DNA of 64,000 nt from Rathayibacter sp. VKM Ac-2857 (GCF_013205025.1 NZ_JABMLE010000002.1:248001-312000), one strand, 5' to 3'; counted from the first letter of the stretch, positions 53,233 to 63,542 are shown. Notes: generated from the sequence alone by a model not told the origin. Made by a program: numbers and translations.

Positions 53233-54348
53233 CTAGCGCCGGAAGGCGCGCACGATCAGCAGCAGCGCGAGCAGGACGGCGACCGCGGCGGCCGTCGCCG
53301 AGGGCAGCGCGAGCAGGAGCACCAGGGCGCCCGCCGCTGACACGATCGCCGGCCAGCGCGCGCCGGCGATTCCCCGCTCGAGCCGGCGCAGGATCAGCGC
53401 GATCAGCGAGGCGGCGACCGCGAACGCCAGCAGGGCGTCGGCGTCGAGGACGACCACCGCGAGCACCGACACCAGGCAGACGGCGAGCTGACCGGCCGCG
53501 GGCACGCCCGTGCGGCGGTTGCGGTGGGCGAAGGGACCCGGGATCTCACCCGCATCGGCCAGGCGCACCAGCGACGAGGCGTCGCGCTGCGTCAGGGCGA
53601 CGAGCGCGAGGAGGGAGGCGAGCACGGCCGCGAGGCCGACCAGGGCAGCGGCGGGGGTCCCGGCCGCGACCGCGGAGAGCGACGCCGGGACGTCGGCGAG
53701 CTCCTGCGGGCCGACCAGCAGCAGCAGTCCCGTGCCGATCAGGGCCGCGACGAGGGCCGTGACGCCGATCCCGAGCAGCGACCGCCGGAGCGTCGGAGTC
53801 TCGCCGGTCTGGGCGGGGGCGAAGAGGAGGAGCAGGAGGGCGGCCGCTGTGCCGCTGCCCTCCGCGCCGCCGATGACCGTCTCGGACGGGGGCGCGACGG
53901 GCTGCGCCAGGGCGACGATCACGGCCGAGGCCAGCAGGAGGAGGAGCACCAGGCCCAGGAGCACTCGCGTGAGTCCGGGTGGGAGGACGCCCCCGCGGAG
54001 CACGAAGAGGGTCACGGCGACGATCAGGAGCACCGCGACCGGGCGGGCGCTCGCGCCCACGACCGAGTCGGCGGCGGTCAGCGCGACGGCGGACGCCGCG
54101 AGGGCGCGACCGGCGAGCCCGAGCCACTCCGCCGTCGGCCCGTCGTGGACCTCGCGGCCGGAGTCGGCGATCGTCCCGACGACGGCCATCACCGTCGCGA
54201 GCCCGAGACCCAGCAGCAGCCACCAGCCGGCCTCGTGGGCCGCCGGCGACCAGACCAGGAAGAGCGCGGCGACGGCGATCGACGCCCGCGACAGCTCGGG
54301 GGCGCGCAGCAGACCCCCCGTCCGGGTCAGATCATCATGCGCGCGCAT
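53233..54348 (-). CDS. Degenerate APC-superfamily-like membrane protein
   Basis: 371 residues, at least nine hydrophobic segments. A loop RLADAGEIPGPFAHRNRRTGVPAAG near residues 262-286 matches the cytoplasmic loop of amino-acid/polyamine/organocation permeases (the DG.LPR.FA...RTG.P pattern), yet the N-terminal GxG substrate motif is unclear and the protein is about 80 residues short. It may be a diverged permease. ATG at 54348; TAGCAT at 54355-54360 is 6 nt upstream. Its stop is 7 nt from the convergent ROK gene's stop, with no hairpin between. Confidence 0.7.
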   Translation of the reverse strand: MRAHDDLTRTGGLLRAPELSRASIAVAALFLVWSPAAHEAGWWLLLGLGLATVMAVVGTIADSGREVHDGPTAEWLGLAGRALAASAVALTAADSVVGASARPVAVLLIVAVTLFVLRGGVLPPGLTRVLLGLVLLLLLASAVIVALAQPVAPPSETVIGGAEGSGTAAALLLLLFAPAQTGETPTLRRSLLGIGVTALVAALIGTGLLLLVGPQELADVPASLSAVAAGTPAAALVGLAAVLASLLALVALTQRDASSLVRLADAGEIPGPFAHRNRRTGVPAAGQLAVCLVSVLAVVVLDADALLAFAVAASLIALILRRLERGIAGARWPAIVSAAGALVLLLALPSATAAAVAVLLALLLIVRAFRR

Positions 54349-54354
54349 TCACTC

Positions 54355-54360
54355 ATGCTA
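54355..54360 (-). promoter_or_regulatory. -10 element of the APC-like gene
   Basis: TAGCAT on the minus strand ending 6 nt before the ATG at 54348. Confidence 0.45.
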
Positions 54361-54423
54361 GGGCGTCGGGCGCTCCTCCGAGCGAGCCGAAGGCCGCCGA
54401 CCGCTGGCGAGGCCGCGCACCCT

Positions 54424-54584
54424 TGCTGATCGAGTAGCCCGCGCAGCGGGCGTATCGAGATCCACCACCGTCAGACGTCGAGGTCTGCAGACCCGCCCTG
54501 CTGACAACGGCGGGTCTCGATACGCCGCTCCGCGGCTACTCGACCACCATGGACTCGCCGCTCCACGGCTACTCGACCAGCATG
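54424..54584. repeat. Palindromic repeat cluster VI
   Basis: Forward unit about 54424-54467 (central CCCGC-GCA-GCGGG), reverse unit about 54509-54550 and a partial reverse unit about 54551-54584. The first two form an inverted pair separated by CAGACCCGCCCTGCTGAC-like spacer. It lies between the APC-like and prs genes. Confidence 0.87.
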
Positions 54585-54619
54585 TGCCGCGCAGAGCGCG
54601 GACGTCTCCGGGCTGCGGT

Positions 54620-55597
54620 CTACGCGTCGCCGTCGAACATCGACGTGACGGAGCCGTCGTCGAAGACCTCGTGGATGGCGCGCGCCAGCAGCGGGGCGAT
54701 CGGCAGGATCGTCAGGCGGTCCCACTTCTTCTCCTCCGGCAGCGGCAGGGTGTCGGTGACGACGACCGAGTCGATGAACTCGGAGCTGAGCAGCTCGCGG
54801 GCCGGGTCGGAGAAGACGGCGTGGGTCGCGGCGACGACGACGCCGATCGCGCCGGCGGCCTTGAGCGCCTCGGCGGCCTTGGCGATGGTGCGGCCGGTGT
54901 CGATCAGGTCGTCGACGAGGAGACAGACGCGGCCGCTGACCTCTCCGACGATCTCGTGCACGGAGACCTGGTTGGCGACCTTGGGATCGCGGCGCTTGTG
55001 GATGATCGCGAGCGGCACGCCGAGCTTGTCGCTCCAGATGTCGGCGACGCGGACGCGGCCCATGTCCGGCGAGACGACGGTGAGCGTCGAGGGGTCGAGC
55101 TTCTCGCGGAAGTGCTCGAGCAGCACCGGCATCGCGAAGAGGTGGTCGACCGGGCCGTCGAAGAAGCCCTGGATCTGCGCGGCGTGCAGGTCGACCGACA
55201 TGATGCGGTCGGCGCCGGCGGCCTTGAACAGGTCGGCGACGAGACGGGCCGAGATCGGCTCGCGGCCGCGCCCCTTCTTGTCCTGACGCGCGTACGGGTA
55301 GAAAGGGGCGACCACGGTGATTCGCTTGGCCGAGGCGCGCTTGAGCGCGTCGACCATGATCAGCTGCTCCATGAGCCACTCGTTGATCGGCGAGGTGTGC
55401 GACTGCAGGACGAACACGTCGCCGCCGCGCACCGACTCGCCGTAGCGGACGTAGAGCTCGCCGTTCGCGAAGGTGCGCCCCTCGGTGGTGACCAGCTCGG
55501 TGCCCAGCTCGTCGGCGACCGCCTCCGCCAGTGCCGGATGCGCCCTCCCCGAGACCAGGACCAGGCTCTTCTTGTTGCTGGCGGTGATGCCCGTCAC
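54620..55597 (-). CDS. prs: Ribose-phosphate pyrophosphokinase
   Basis: 325 residues; makes PRPP for purine, pyrimidine, His, Trp and NAD synthesis. Landmarks: RTFANGELYVRY, the ATP loop APFYPYARQDKKGRGREPIS, the HAAQIQGFFDGPVDHLFA signature, and PRPP loop LLVDDLIDTGRTI. GTG at 55597 gives VTGITASNKK and is preceded by GGAG. Its start overlaps the glmU stop by 4 nt (GTGA), the usual glmU-prs order. Confidence 0.96.
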   Translation of the reverse strand: MTGITASNKKSLVLVSGRAHPALAEAVADELGTELVTTEGRTFANGELYVRYGESVRGGDVFVLQSHTSPINEWLMEQLIMVDALKRASAKRITVVAPFYPYARQDKKGRGREPISARLVADLFKAAGADRIMSVDLHAAQIQGFFDGPVDHLFAMPVLLEHFREKLDPSTLTVVSPDMGRVRVADIWSDKLGVPLAIIHKRRDPKVANQVSVHEIVGEVSGRVCLLVDDLIDTGRTIAKAAEALKAAGAIGVVVAATHAVFSDPARELLSSEFIDSVVVTDTLPLPEEKKWDRLTILPIAPLLARAIHEVFDDGSVTSMFDGDA

Positions 55598-57066
55598 TGT
55601 GCTCCGCTTCCTCCGGTCGCGCGGTCGGTGCCCTCGGGCTCCGACGCCTGGGCGGCCTCGGCGGCGGTGGCCGACGCGGTTCCCGGACGATGGGTCTGCA
55701 CCCATCCGGCCATGTTGCGCTGCGGAGCGACGGTGATGCCGAGGGCTCCGGCGGGGATGTCCTTGCGGATGACCGTGCCGGCGCCCGTGTACGCTCCGTC
55801 ACCGATTCTAACGGGGGCGACGAAGACGTTGTGCGACCCGGCGCGCACGTGCGACCCGACGACGGAGGACGCCTTGTTCACCCCGTCGTAGTTGGCGAAG
55901 ATCGAGCCGGCGCCGATGTTCGACTCCTCGCCGATCGTCGCGTCGCCGACGTAGGAGAGGTGCGGCACCTTCGAGCCGGCGCCGATCGTCGCGTTCTTGG
56001 TCTCGACGTAGGTGCCGATCTTGCCGCGCTCGCCGAGCACGGTGCCCGGGCGCAAGAACGAGAACGGGCCGACCTGCGCCTGCGCGCCGATCACGGCGAG
56101 CGTCGCGTCCGAGCGCTTGATCACCGCGTCCTCGCCCACCTCGCAGGAGTCGAGCGTCGTGTCCGGCCCGATGACCGCCCCGGAGGCGATGACCGTCGGC
56201 CCCTTGATCTGCGTGCCGGGGAGGATCTCGACGTCGGGCGAGAGCACCGCGTCGACATCGATCCAGGTGGTGGCCGGGTCCTGGATCGTGACGCCCTCGA
56301 GCTGCCAGCGGCGCACGATGCGGGCGTTGAGCTCGAGCGCGGCGTCCGCCAGCTGGGCGCGGTCGTTGATGCCGGCGACGAGCCAGCGGTCCTGCACGGG
56401 GACGGCCTCGATGGCGCGACCGGCGGCCTTCAGCGCGGCGGCGGCGTCGGTGAGGTACTTCTCCTGCTGGGCGTTGTCGGTGCCGATCGCGCCGATCACC
56501 GCGCGGAGGGCGGCGGCCTCGAAGGCGTAGACGCCCGCATTGGTCTCGGTCAGCGCGAGCTCGGCGTCGCTCGCGTCCTTCTGCTCCACGATCGAGGCGA
56601 AGCCGCCGTCGGCTCCGCGGACGATGCGGCCGAAGCCGGTCGGGTCCTCGAGCACGCAGGAGAGCATCGTCAGGGCGTTCGCCGCCGCGAGGTGCTCGTC
56701 GACCAGGCGGCGCAGCGTCGGGGCGTCCAGCAGCGGGACGTCGGCGCTGAGCACCACGACGGTCCCGTCGAAGTCGTCCGGCAGCGCGGCGAGGCCCAGC
56801 TCGACGGCGCGGCCGGTGCCGGGCACCTCGTCCTGATCGATGACGAGCGCCGCGGGTGAGTGGTCGAGGACCGCGGCCGCGACCCGCTCGCGCTCGTGCC
56901 GCACGACGGTGACGACGTGGCCCGCGTCGAGCGAGGCGGCCGTGTCGAGGACGTGCCCCAGCAGCGGGCGCCCGGCGAGGCGGTGCAGGACCTTGGGGGT
57001 GCGGGACTTCATCCGGGTGCCCTGGCCTGCGGCCAGGATCACCACCGCGAGCGTGCTGTCGACCAT
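55594..57066 (-). CDS. glmU: Bifunctional UDP-GlcNAc pyrophosphorylase/GlcN-1-P acetyltransferase
   Basis: 490 residues; last two steps of UDP-GlcNAc synthesis for peptidoglycan. The uridylyltransferase domain starts LAAGQGTRMKSRTPKVLH; LSADVPLL and the GGFASIVEQKDAS region follow. The acetyltransferase part is a left-handed beta-helix with the catalytic HNVFVAP and YVETKN loops. The C-terminal 40 residues are a disordered Ala/Glu tail. ATG at 57066 gives MVDSTLAVVI; the frame upstream runs into the tRNA-Gln gene and is not protein. Coupled to prs by overlap. Confidence 0.96.
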   Translation of the reverse strand: MVDSTLAVVILAAGQGTRMKSRTPKVLHRLAGRPLLGHVLDTAASLDAGHVVTVVRHERERVAAAVLDHSPAALVIDQDEVPGTGRAVELGLAALPDDFDGTVVVLSADVPLLDAPTLRRLVDEHLAAANALTMLSCVLEDPTGFGRIVRGADGGFASIVEQKDASDAELALTETNAGVYAFEAAALRAVIGAIGTDNAQQEKYLTDAAAALKAAGRAIEAVPVQDRWLVAGINDRAQLADAALELNARIVRRWQLEGVTIQDPATTWIDVDAVLSPDVEILPGTQIKGPTVIASGAVIGPDTTLDSCEVGEDAVIKRSDATLAVIGAQAQVGPFSFLRPGTVLGERGKIGTYVETKNATIGAGSKVPHLSYVGDATIGEESNIGAGSIFANYDGVNKASSVVGSHVRAGSHNVFVAPVRIGDGAYTGAGTVIRKDIPAGALGITVAPQRNMAGWVQTHRPGTASATAAEAAQASEPEGTDRATGGSGAQ

Positions 57067-57110
57067 GGTGCGCGTGCTCCTCCGTCCGGCACCGGTGCTC
57101 GGTGCTCGAG

Positions 57111-57182
57111 CTCCGCCACCAGGATTCGAACCTGGACCGGACAGCTCCAAAGGCTGCCGTGCTGCCGTTACACCATGGCGGA
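57111..57182 (-). tRNA. tRNA-Gln (anticodon TTG)
   Basis: 72-nt cloverleaf: acceptor TCCGCCA/TGGCGGA, D-arm with GG, anticodon stem GCAGC/GCTGT with one G-U pair around CTTTGGA (anticodon TTG), T-arm CCAGG-TTCGAAT-CCTGG, discriminator G at 57111, no encoded CCA. It lies 44 nt upstream of the glmU start on the same strand, so the two may share transcription. Confidence 0.92.
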
Positions 57183-57285
57183 CCGCGCTCGCGCGCGCCG
57201 TCCATCCTGCCATCTCGCTCGCGCCCGCCGTCGCCGTGGCGCCCCGGCCGGACGGCTCCCGGCGACTCCTGGGGCGCGCACCCGC

Positions 57286-57291
57286 CACAAT
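57286..57291 (+). promoter_or_regulatory. -10 element of the MarR gene
   Basis: CACAAT ending 6 nt before the GTG at 57298. Leaderless geometry. Confidence 0.4.
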
Positions 57292-57297
57292 GGACGG

Positions 57298-57789
57298 GTG
57301 AGCGCGAATGACGAGGTGGACGGCATCGTCGACGCCTGGGTGCGCGAGCGGCCCGACCTCGACTTCACTCCCCTGCAGGTCTTCTCGCGGATGCGGCGGC
57401 TCGCCAAGCAGCTCGAGCGGGCGCGCGGCAGTGCGTTCGGCCGCTCGGAGCTGGAGACCTGGGAGTTCGACGTCCTCTCCGCGCTCCGCCGCGCCGGGAC
57501 CCCCTACCGGATGAGCCCGAAGCAGCTCCTCCAGGCGACCATGGTCACCAGCGGCACGATGACCAACCGGATCGACCGCCTGGTCGAGCGCGACCTCGTC
57601 GAGCGCCTGGACGACCCGAACGACGGCCGCGGCGTGCTGGTGCAGATGACGCCGTCCGGCCTGTCCCGGGTGGACGCGGCGATCACCCGCCTCGTCGATG
57701 CCGAGCAGGAGCTGCTCGGAGCCCTCACGCACGCGCAGCAGGAGCGGCTGGCGCAGCTGCTCCGCAAGCTCTCGCTCGACTTCGGCTGA
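57298..57789 (+). CDS. MarR-family transcriptional regulator
   Basis: 163 residues of a winged-helix dimer: LETWEFDVLSALRRAG, recognition helix MSPKQLLQATMVTSGTMTNRIDRLV and the wing DPNDGRGVLVQMTPSG. MarR proteins usually sense small phenolic or oxidant ligands and repress neighbouring efflux or stress genes. No obvious partner flanks it; the ABC-F gene is convergent. GTG at 57298 is 6 nt after CACAAT, suggesting leaderless mRNA. Confidence 0.9.
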   Translation: MSANDEVDGIVDAWVRERPDLDFTPLQVFSRMRRLAKQLERARGSAFGRSELETWEFDVLSALRRAGTPYRMSPKQLLQATMVTSGTMTNRIDRLVERDLVERLDDPNDGRGVLVQMTPSGLSRVDAAITRLVDAEQELLGALTHAQQERLAQLLRKLSLDFG

Positions 57790-57801
57790 CGCCGCTGCAC
57801 G

Positions 57802-57862
57802 ACATCAGCTGAGACGGGGGTCCCTCGCCCCACAGCGGAGGCACCCCCTTCTCAGCTGATGT
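57802..57862. terminator. Convergent-junction hairpin (bidirectional terminator candidate)
   Basis: ACATCAGCTGAG (57802-57813) pairs with CTCAGCTGATGT (57851-57862); inside, GGGGGT pairs with ACCCCC after one mismatch, for about 19 pairs and a 21-nt loop. It is centred between the MarR stop (57789) and the ABC-F stop (57875). Confidence 0.75.
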
Positions 57863-57874
57863 TCTGCGCCGCAC

Positions 57875-59662
<1,788 letters not shown>

Positions 59663-59670
59663 AGGGGCCC

Positions 59671-59676
59671 AGTTTA
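59671..59676 (-). promoter_or_regulatory. -10 element of the ABC-F gene
   Basis: TAAACT on the minus strand ending 8 nt before the ATG at 59662. Confidence 0.45.
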
Positions 59677-59720
59677 CCGGGGGCCGCCTCCGCGGATCCC
59701 CACGGGCGGGCGCGGTGCGC

Positions 59721-61256
59721 TCAGGCGACCGTCACGGTGCGCATGTGCCAGCCGGTCGCGCCGTCGGGGGCGGGCGGCGCCTCGTCCTGCGTCTGCACGA
59801 GGCCCTCGGAGTCGGTGGCGCGGACCAGGACGACGTGGTCGCCGCCGATCGCCTCCCACTCGTAGACCCACTGGATCCAGGTGTCCGCGGTGACGGCCTC
59901 GGCCAGGCGCGCCTCCTGCCAGGCACCGCCGTCGATCTGCACCTCGACCTTCGAGATGCCGGTGTGCGGCGCCCAGGCGACGCCCGCGACCGCGACCGTG
60001 CCGGAGGGGACGGCCTGGCCCTGGCGCGGGACGTCGATGCGCGACTCGACCTTGATCGGGCCGCGCTCGGTCCAGCCGCGGGTCGACCAGTAGGCGGTAT
60101 CCGCCTCGAACGTGGTGACCTTGAGCTCGGTGACCCACTTGGTCGCCGAGACGTAGCCGTAGAGGCCCGGGACGACCATCCGCACCGGGAAGCCGTGCTC
60201 GACCGGGAGGGGCTGCCCGTTCATGCCGACGGCGAGGAGGCTGGCGCGGCCCTCGTCGGTCAGCACCTCGAGCGGGCTGGAGGCGGTGAAGCCGTCGATG
60301 CTGCGGGAGAGCACCATGTCGGCGCCGGCGGTCGGGCGGGCGCGGGCGAGCAGCTCGCGGATCGGGTAGCCGAGCCAGAGCGCGGTGCCGATCAGGTCGC
60401 CGCCGACCTCGTTCGAGACGCAGGAGAGCGTGACCAGGTGCTCCTCGAGCGGGAGGGCGAGGAGCTCGTCCCAGGTGAGGGTGATCTCCTCCTCGACCAT
60501 GCCGGTGATCTTCAGCGACCAGTCGGCCGGGTCGACGCTCGGCACGGAGAGCGCGGTGTCGATCCGGTAGAAGTCGTCGTTGGAGGTGACGTAGGAGCTG
60601 ATGCCCTCGATGTCGTCGAGGACACCGGTCGCGGGGATCGGCGCGGCGGTGGCGGCCGGGGTCGGCAGCACGACGGCCTCGCGGACCGCGGTGACGGCGG
60701 AGGCGGCGGCCGTGACGACGCGCGCGCCCACGCCCGCGACGACGGCCGCGGCGCCGGCGATGCCGACCAGGCGGAGGAAGGAGCGGCGGTCGGTCGAGCC
60801 CTGGGCGGGCTCCTCGTCCCAGGCGCGCAGGCGGGCGGAGGCGGCGCGCAGCACCATCGCGCCGGCGACCATGCCGACCACGCTCGGCGCGGCGTCGATG
60901 CCGGAGGCGCCCTCCCGGCTGACGGCCGCGAGCGCGCCGAGGCCCGCGACGGCGGCGAGGACCAGCACGCCGAGCGGCGTCTTGCGGTACTCCAGCAGCC
61001 CGGCGGCGATCGCGAGGAGGGCGACCGCGAATCCGAGCGAGACGAGGAGGACGAGCTTGTCGCCGGTGCCGAACAGGGCGATGACCGTGTCCTTGACGCC
61101 CGGCGGGACGATGTCGATCACGAAGCCGCCGACCGCGACGAGCGGACTGCCGCCGGCACCCGTGAAGACGGCGACGAGCTCGGCGGTGGCGAGGGTGACG
61201 GCGGCCGAGACGAGCCCGGTGAGGATCGCGAACAGTGCTACTCGTCTGGGGGCCAT
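59721..61256 (-). CDS. Molybdopterin-dependent oxidoreductase with N-terminal membrane domain (sulfite oxidase-like)
   Basis: 511 residues. Four membrane helices occupy about residues 5-145; a twin-arginine-like STDRRSFLRLVG (RR at 157-158) then leads into a sulfite-oxidase-type Moco domain. C279 in LSCVSNEVGG is the expected Mo-ligating cysteine. Other landmarks: GYPIRELLARA, FPVRMVVPGLYGYVSATKWV, and a C-terminal dimerisation domain (VAWAPHTGISKVEVQIDGG). The enzyme domain is outside the cell. ATG at 61256 with TAGAGT 7 nt upstream; the frame above it is repeat-associated. Confidence 0.88.
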   Translation of the reverse strand: MAPRRVALFAILTGLVSAAVTLATAELVAVFTGAGGSPLVAVGGFVIDIVPPGVKDTVIALFGTGDKLVLLVSLGFAVALLAIAAGLLEYRKTPLGVLVLAAVAGLGALAAVSREGASGIDAAPSVVGMVAGAMVLRAASARLRAWDEEPAQGSTDRRSFLRLVGIAGAAAVVAGVGARVVTAAASAVTAVREAVVLPTPAATAAPIPATGVLDDIEGISSYVTSNDDFYRIDTALSVPSVDPADWSLKITGMVEEEITLTWDELLALPLEEHLVTLSCVSNEVGGDLIGTALWLGYPIRELLARARPTAGADMVLSRSIDGFTASSPLEVLTDEGRASLLAVGMNGQPLPVEHGFPVRMVVPGLYGYVSATKWVTELKVTTFEADTAYWSTRGWTERGPIKVESRIDVPRQGQAVPSGTVAVAGVAWAPHTGISKVEVQIDGGAWQEARLAEAVTADTWIQWVYEWEAIGGDHVVLVRATDSEGLVQTQDEAPPAPDGATGWHMRTVTVA

Positions 61257-61263
61257 GAGCGGC

Positions 61264-61269
61264 ACTCTA
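61264..61269 (-). promoter_or_regulatory. -10 element of the Moco oxidoreductase gene
   Basis: TAGAGT on the minus strand ending 7 nt before the ATG at 61256. Confidence 0.45.
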
Positions 61270-61314
61270 GGCCACGAGATCGAGCGTTCTCTGCGGACGG
61301 CGGTGCAGCCCACT

Positions 61315-61550
61315 CATGCTGATCGAGCAGCCCTCGCAGAGGGCGTAACGAGATCCAGCGTGTTCAGCAGGGCGGGTCGCGATACGCCGCTGCGCGGCTA
61401 CTCGACCAGCATGCGGGGGCCGCTGCGCGCGGGCAGGCCGACCGCCCGGCCCATGCTGATCGAGTAGCCCTCGCAGAGGGCGTATCGAGATCCACCGTCT
61501 CCAGCAGGGCGGGTCTCGATACGCCGCTGCGCGGCTACTCGACCAGCATG
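61315..61550. repeat. Palindromic repeat cluster VII (two inverted pairs)
   Basis: Forward/reverse pairs at about 61315-61358/61373-61413 and 61452-61495/61511-61550. The forward central stems are CCCTC-GCA-GAGGG, the reverse ones CGC-TGC-GCG type. Each pair can fold into a stem of more than 30 bp. It accounts for the 330-nt gap before ispE. Confidence 0.9.
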
Positions 61551-61586
61551 GTCCGCCCGCCACTGCGCGGCTGATGACCGGCAGGG

Positions 61587-62525
61587 TCAGGTGGAGAGGA
61601 GGCGGGCGCCGTGGACCGGGCCGGAGACGCGGACGGCGCGCAGGCGGGCGGCCGACAGCTCGAGCTGCAGGTCGAGCGCGGCGTCGGCGTCGGGGAGGAG
61701 GAAGGCGACCGTCGGGCCGGAGCCGGAGACGAGGCCGCCGAGGGCGCCGCTCTCCTCGCCGCGCTCGAGGATGCGGGCGAGGCCGGGCTGCAGGTGCAGG
61801 GCGGGCGCCTGCAGGTCGTTGTGCATCGCGTCCGCGAGCATCGCGGCGTCGCCTGCGCGCAGGGCCTGCAGCACGTTCGGCTCGATGCTCGGCGTCGCGG
61901 AGATCGGCCGGAAGTCGTGCAGGTGCCGCTCGCGGTGGCGGTCCAGCTCGCGGTAGACCTCGGGGGTCGACAGCCCCTGCTCCGAGAGCACCAGCACCCA
62001 CTCGAAGCGGCCCTTCGCGAGCGCGGGGCTCAGCTCGTCGCCGCGGCCGACGCCGATCGCGGTGCCGCCGGTGAAGGAGAACGGCACGTCGGCGCCGAGC
62101 CCGGCGGCGATCCCGAGCAGCTGCTCGCGGGTGCAGGCGGTGCCCCAGAGCGCGTCGCAGGCCAGCAGGGTCGCGGCGGCATCGGCCGAGCCGCCGCCCA
62201 TCCCGCCGGCGATCGGCACGTTCTTCTCGATCTCGAGGTGCACGCCGCCGCGGTAGCCGGTCGCCCGGGCGAGGGCTCGCGCCGCCTTGATCGCGAGGTT
62301 CGACCCGTCGACGGCGAGGCCTCGGGTGTCGATCGAGCCGGAGAACTCGACCGAGAAGTCGGGGGCGTCGCTCGCGTGGACGTCCTCGTAGAGCGACAGC
62401 GACTGGAACGCGGTCGCGAGCTCGTGGTAGCCGTCCTCGCGGACCGCCCCGACCTTCAGGTAGACGTTGATCTTGCCCGGTGCTCGCGCGTGGACCCGGT
62501 TCGACGTCGTCGCGCGCTGGGCCAT
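61587..62525 (-). CDS. ispE: 4-diphosphocytidyl-2-C-methyl-D-erythritol kinase
   Basis: 312 residues; the ATP-dependent kinase step of the MEP isoprenoid pathway. GHMP-kinase landmarks: [22 protein letters not shown] at the N-terminus, the ATP loop [37 protein letters not shown], and [11 protein letters not shown] near the C-terminus. ATG at 62525 is 6 nt after TAGCGT, which overlaps the rsmA stop codon, so ispE may have its own promoter inside the operon. Follows rsmA as in most Actinobacteria. Confidence 0.96.
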   Translation of the reverse strand: MAQRATTSNRVHARAPGKINVYLKVGAVREDGYHELATAFQSLSLYEDVHASDAPDFSVEFSGSIDTRGLAVDGSNLAIKAARALARATGYRGGVHLEIEKNVPIAGGMGGGSADAAATLLACDALWGTACTREQLLGIAAGLGADVPFSFTGGTAIGVGRGDELSPALAKGRFEWVLVLSEQGLSTPEVYRELDRHRERHLHDFRPISATPSIEPNVLQALRAGDAAMLADAMHNDLQAPALHLQPGLARILERGEESGALGGLVSGSGPTVAFLLPDADAALDLQLELSAARLRAVRVSGPVHGARLLST

Positions 62526-62531
62526 GCATCC

Positions 62532-62537
62532 ACGCTA
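62532..62537 (-). promoter_or_regulatory. -10 element of ispE overlapping the rsmA stop codon
   Basis: TAGCGT on the minus strand (62532-62537), whose first three bases are the rsmA stop TAG. It ends 6 nt before the ispE ATG. Confidence 0.45.
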
Positions 62538-63542
62538 CAGGGTGGTGGAGCCGCGCTCGTCCGCGCTGGAAGCGCTCTCGTCGGCGCCCTCCGCATCGTC
62601 GTCGCCGTCGCCGTCCTCGCCCGCCGCGGCCGGAACCGCACCGCCGCGGACCGGCACGCGCGCCGGGTCGAGCGTGCGGCCGAGGGCGGTGAACGCCGCG
62701 ACGTCGAGCTCCTCGCCGCGGGCCGTCTGCGGCACTCCGGCCGACTCGAGCGCGGCGATGGCGGCGGTGCTGTCGCCGAAGAGCGCGGCGAGCGACTGGC
62801 GGAGCATCTTCCGCCGCTGTGCGAAGGCCGCGTCGACCACCGCGAAGACGGCACGGCGCAGGGTCTCGTCGCCCGGCTCCTCGCCGCGCTCGAACGAGAC
62901 GAGGACGCTGTCGACGTTGGGCACGGGCCAGAAGATCTGCCGCGAGACCGTTCCGCCGGTCGTGAACGAGCCGAACCAGGACGCCTTGACGCTCGGGCCG
63001 CCGTAGACCTTGGATCCGGGCCCGGCCGCAAGGCGGAGCCCGACCTCGGACTGCACCATCACGACTCCGGAGCGGATGCTCGGGAAGTGCTCGAGGAAGT
63101 GCAGCAGCACCGGCACCGAGATGTTGTACGGGAGATTCGCGACGAGCCGCACGGGCTCACCGGGCAGCTCGAGCACCTTCATCGCGTCGGCGCGGATCAC
63201 GGTGAGCTCGGCGGCGGGCGCCATCAGCTGGACGGTGCGGGGCAGCTGCTCCGCGAGCCGGCCGTCGATCTCGACGGCGACGACCCCGGCGCCGGCCTCG
63301 AGCAGGCCGAGCGTGAGCGAGCCGAGGCCCGGGCCGATCTCGACGACGCTCTCGCCCCGCTCCACGCGGGCGAGCTTGACGATGCGCCGGACGGTGTTGG
63401 CGTCGTGCACGAAGTTCTGGCCGAGCTTCTTCGTCGGAGTGACATCGAGCAGCTGGGCGAGATCGCGGATCTCGGCGGGACCGAGCAGCTTCGGGACGGC
63501 GACCTCGTCGGGCGCCGTCTCCGCCGCGTGCCGGCCGGTCAT
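62535..63542 (-). CDS. rsmA: 16S rRNA dimethyladenosine transferase
   Basis: 335 residues; dimethylates two adjacent adenines near the 3' end of 16S rRNA. SAM motif I VVEIGPGLGSLT, the catalytic NLPYNIS, and QIFWPVPNVDSV are all seen. The C-terminal 45 residues are an acidic, Asp/Glu/Ala tail beyond the normal end, probably disordered. ATG at 63542 overlaps the tatD stop by 4 nt (ATGA), so tatD-rsmA are coupled. Confidence 0.95.
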   Translation of the reverse strand: MTGRHAAETAPDEVAVPKLLGPAEIRDLAQLLDVTPTKKLGQNFVHDANTVRRIVKLARVERGESVVEIGPGLGSLTLGLLEAGAGVVAVEIDGRLAEQLPRTVQLMAPAAELTVIRADAMKVLELPGEPVRLVANLPYNISVPVLLHFLEHFPSIRSGVVMVQSEVGLRLAAGPGSKVYGGPSVKASWFGSFTTGGTVSRQIFWPVPNVDSVLVSFERGEEPGDETLRRAVFAVVDAAFAQRRKMLRQSLAALFGDSTAAIAALESAGVPQTARGEELDVAAFTALGRTLDPARVPVRGGAVPAAAGEDGDGDDDAEGADESASSADERGSTTL

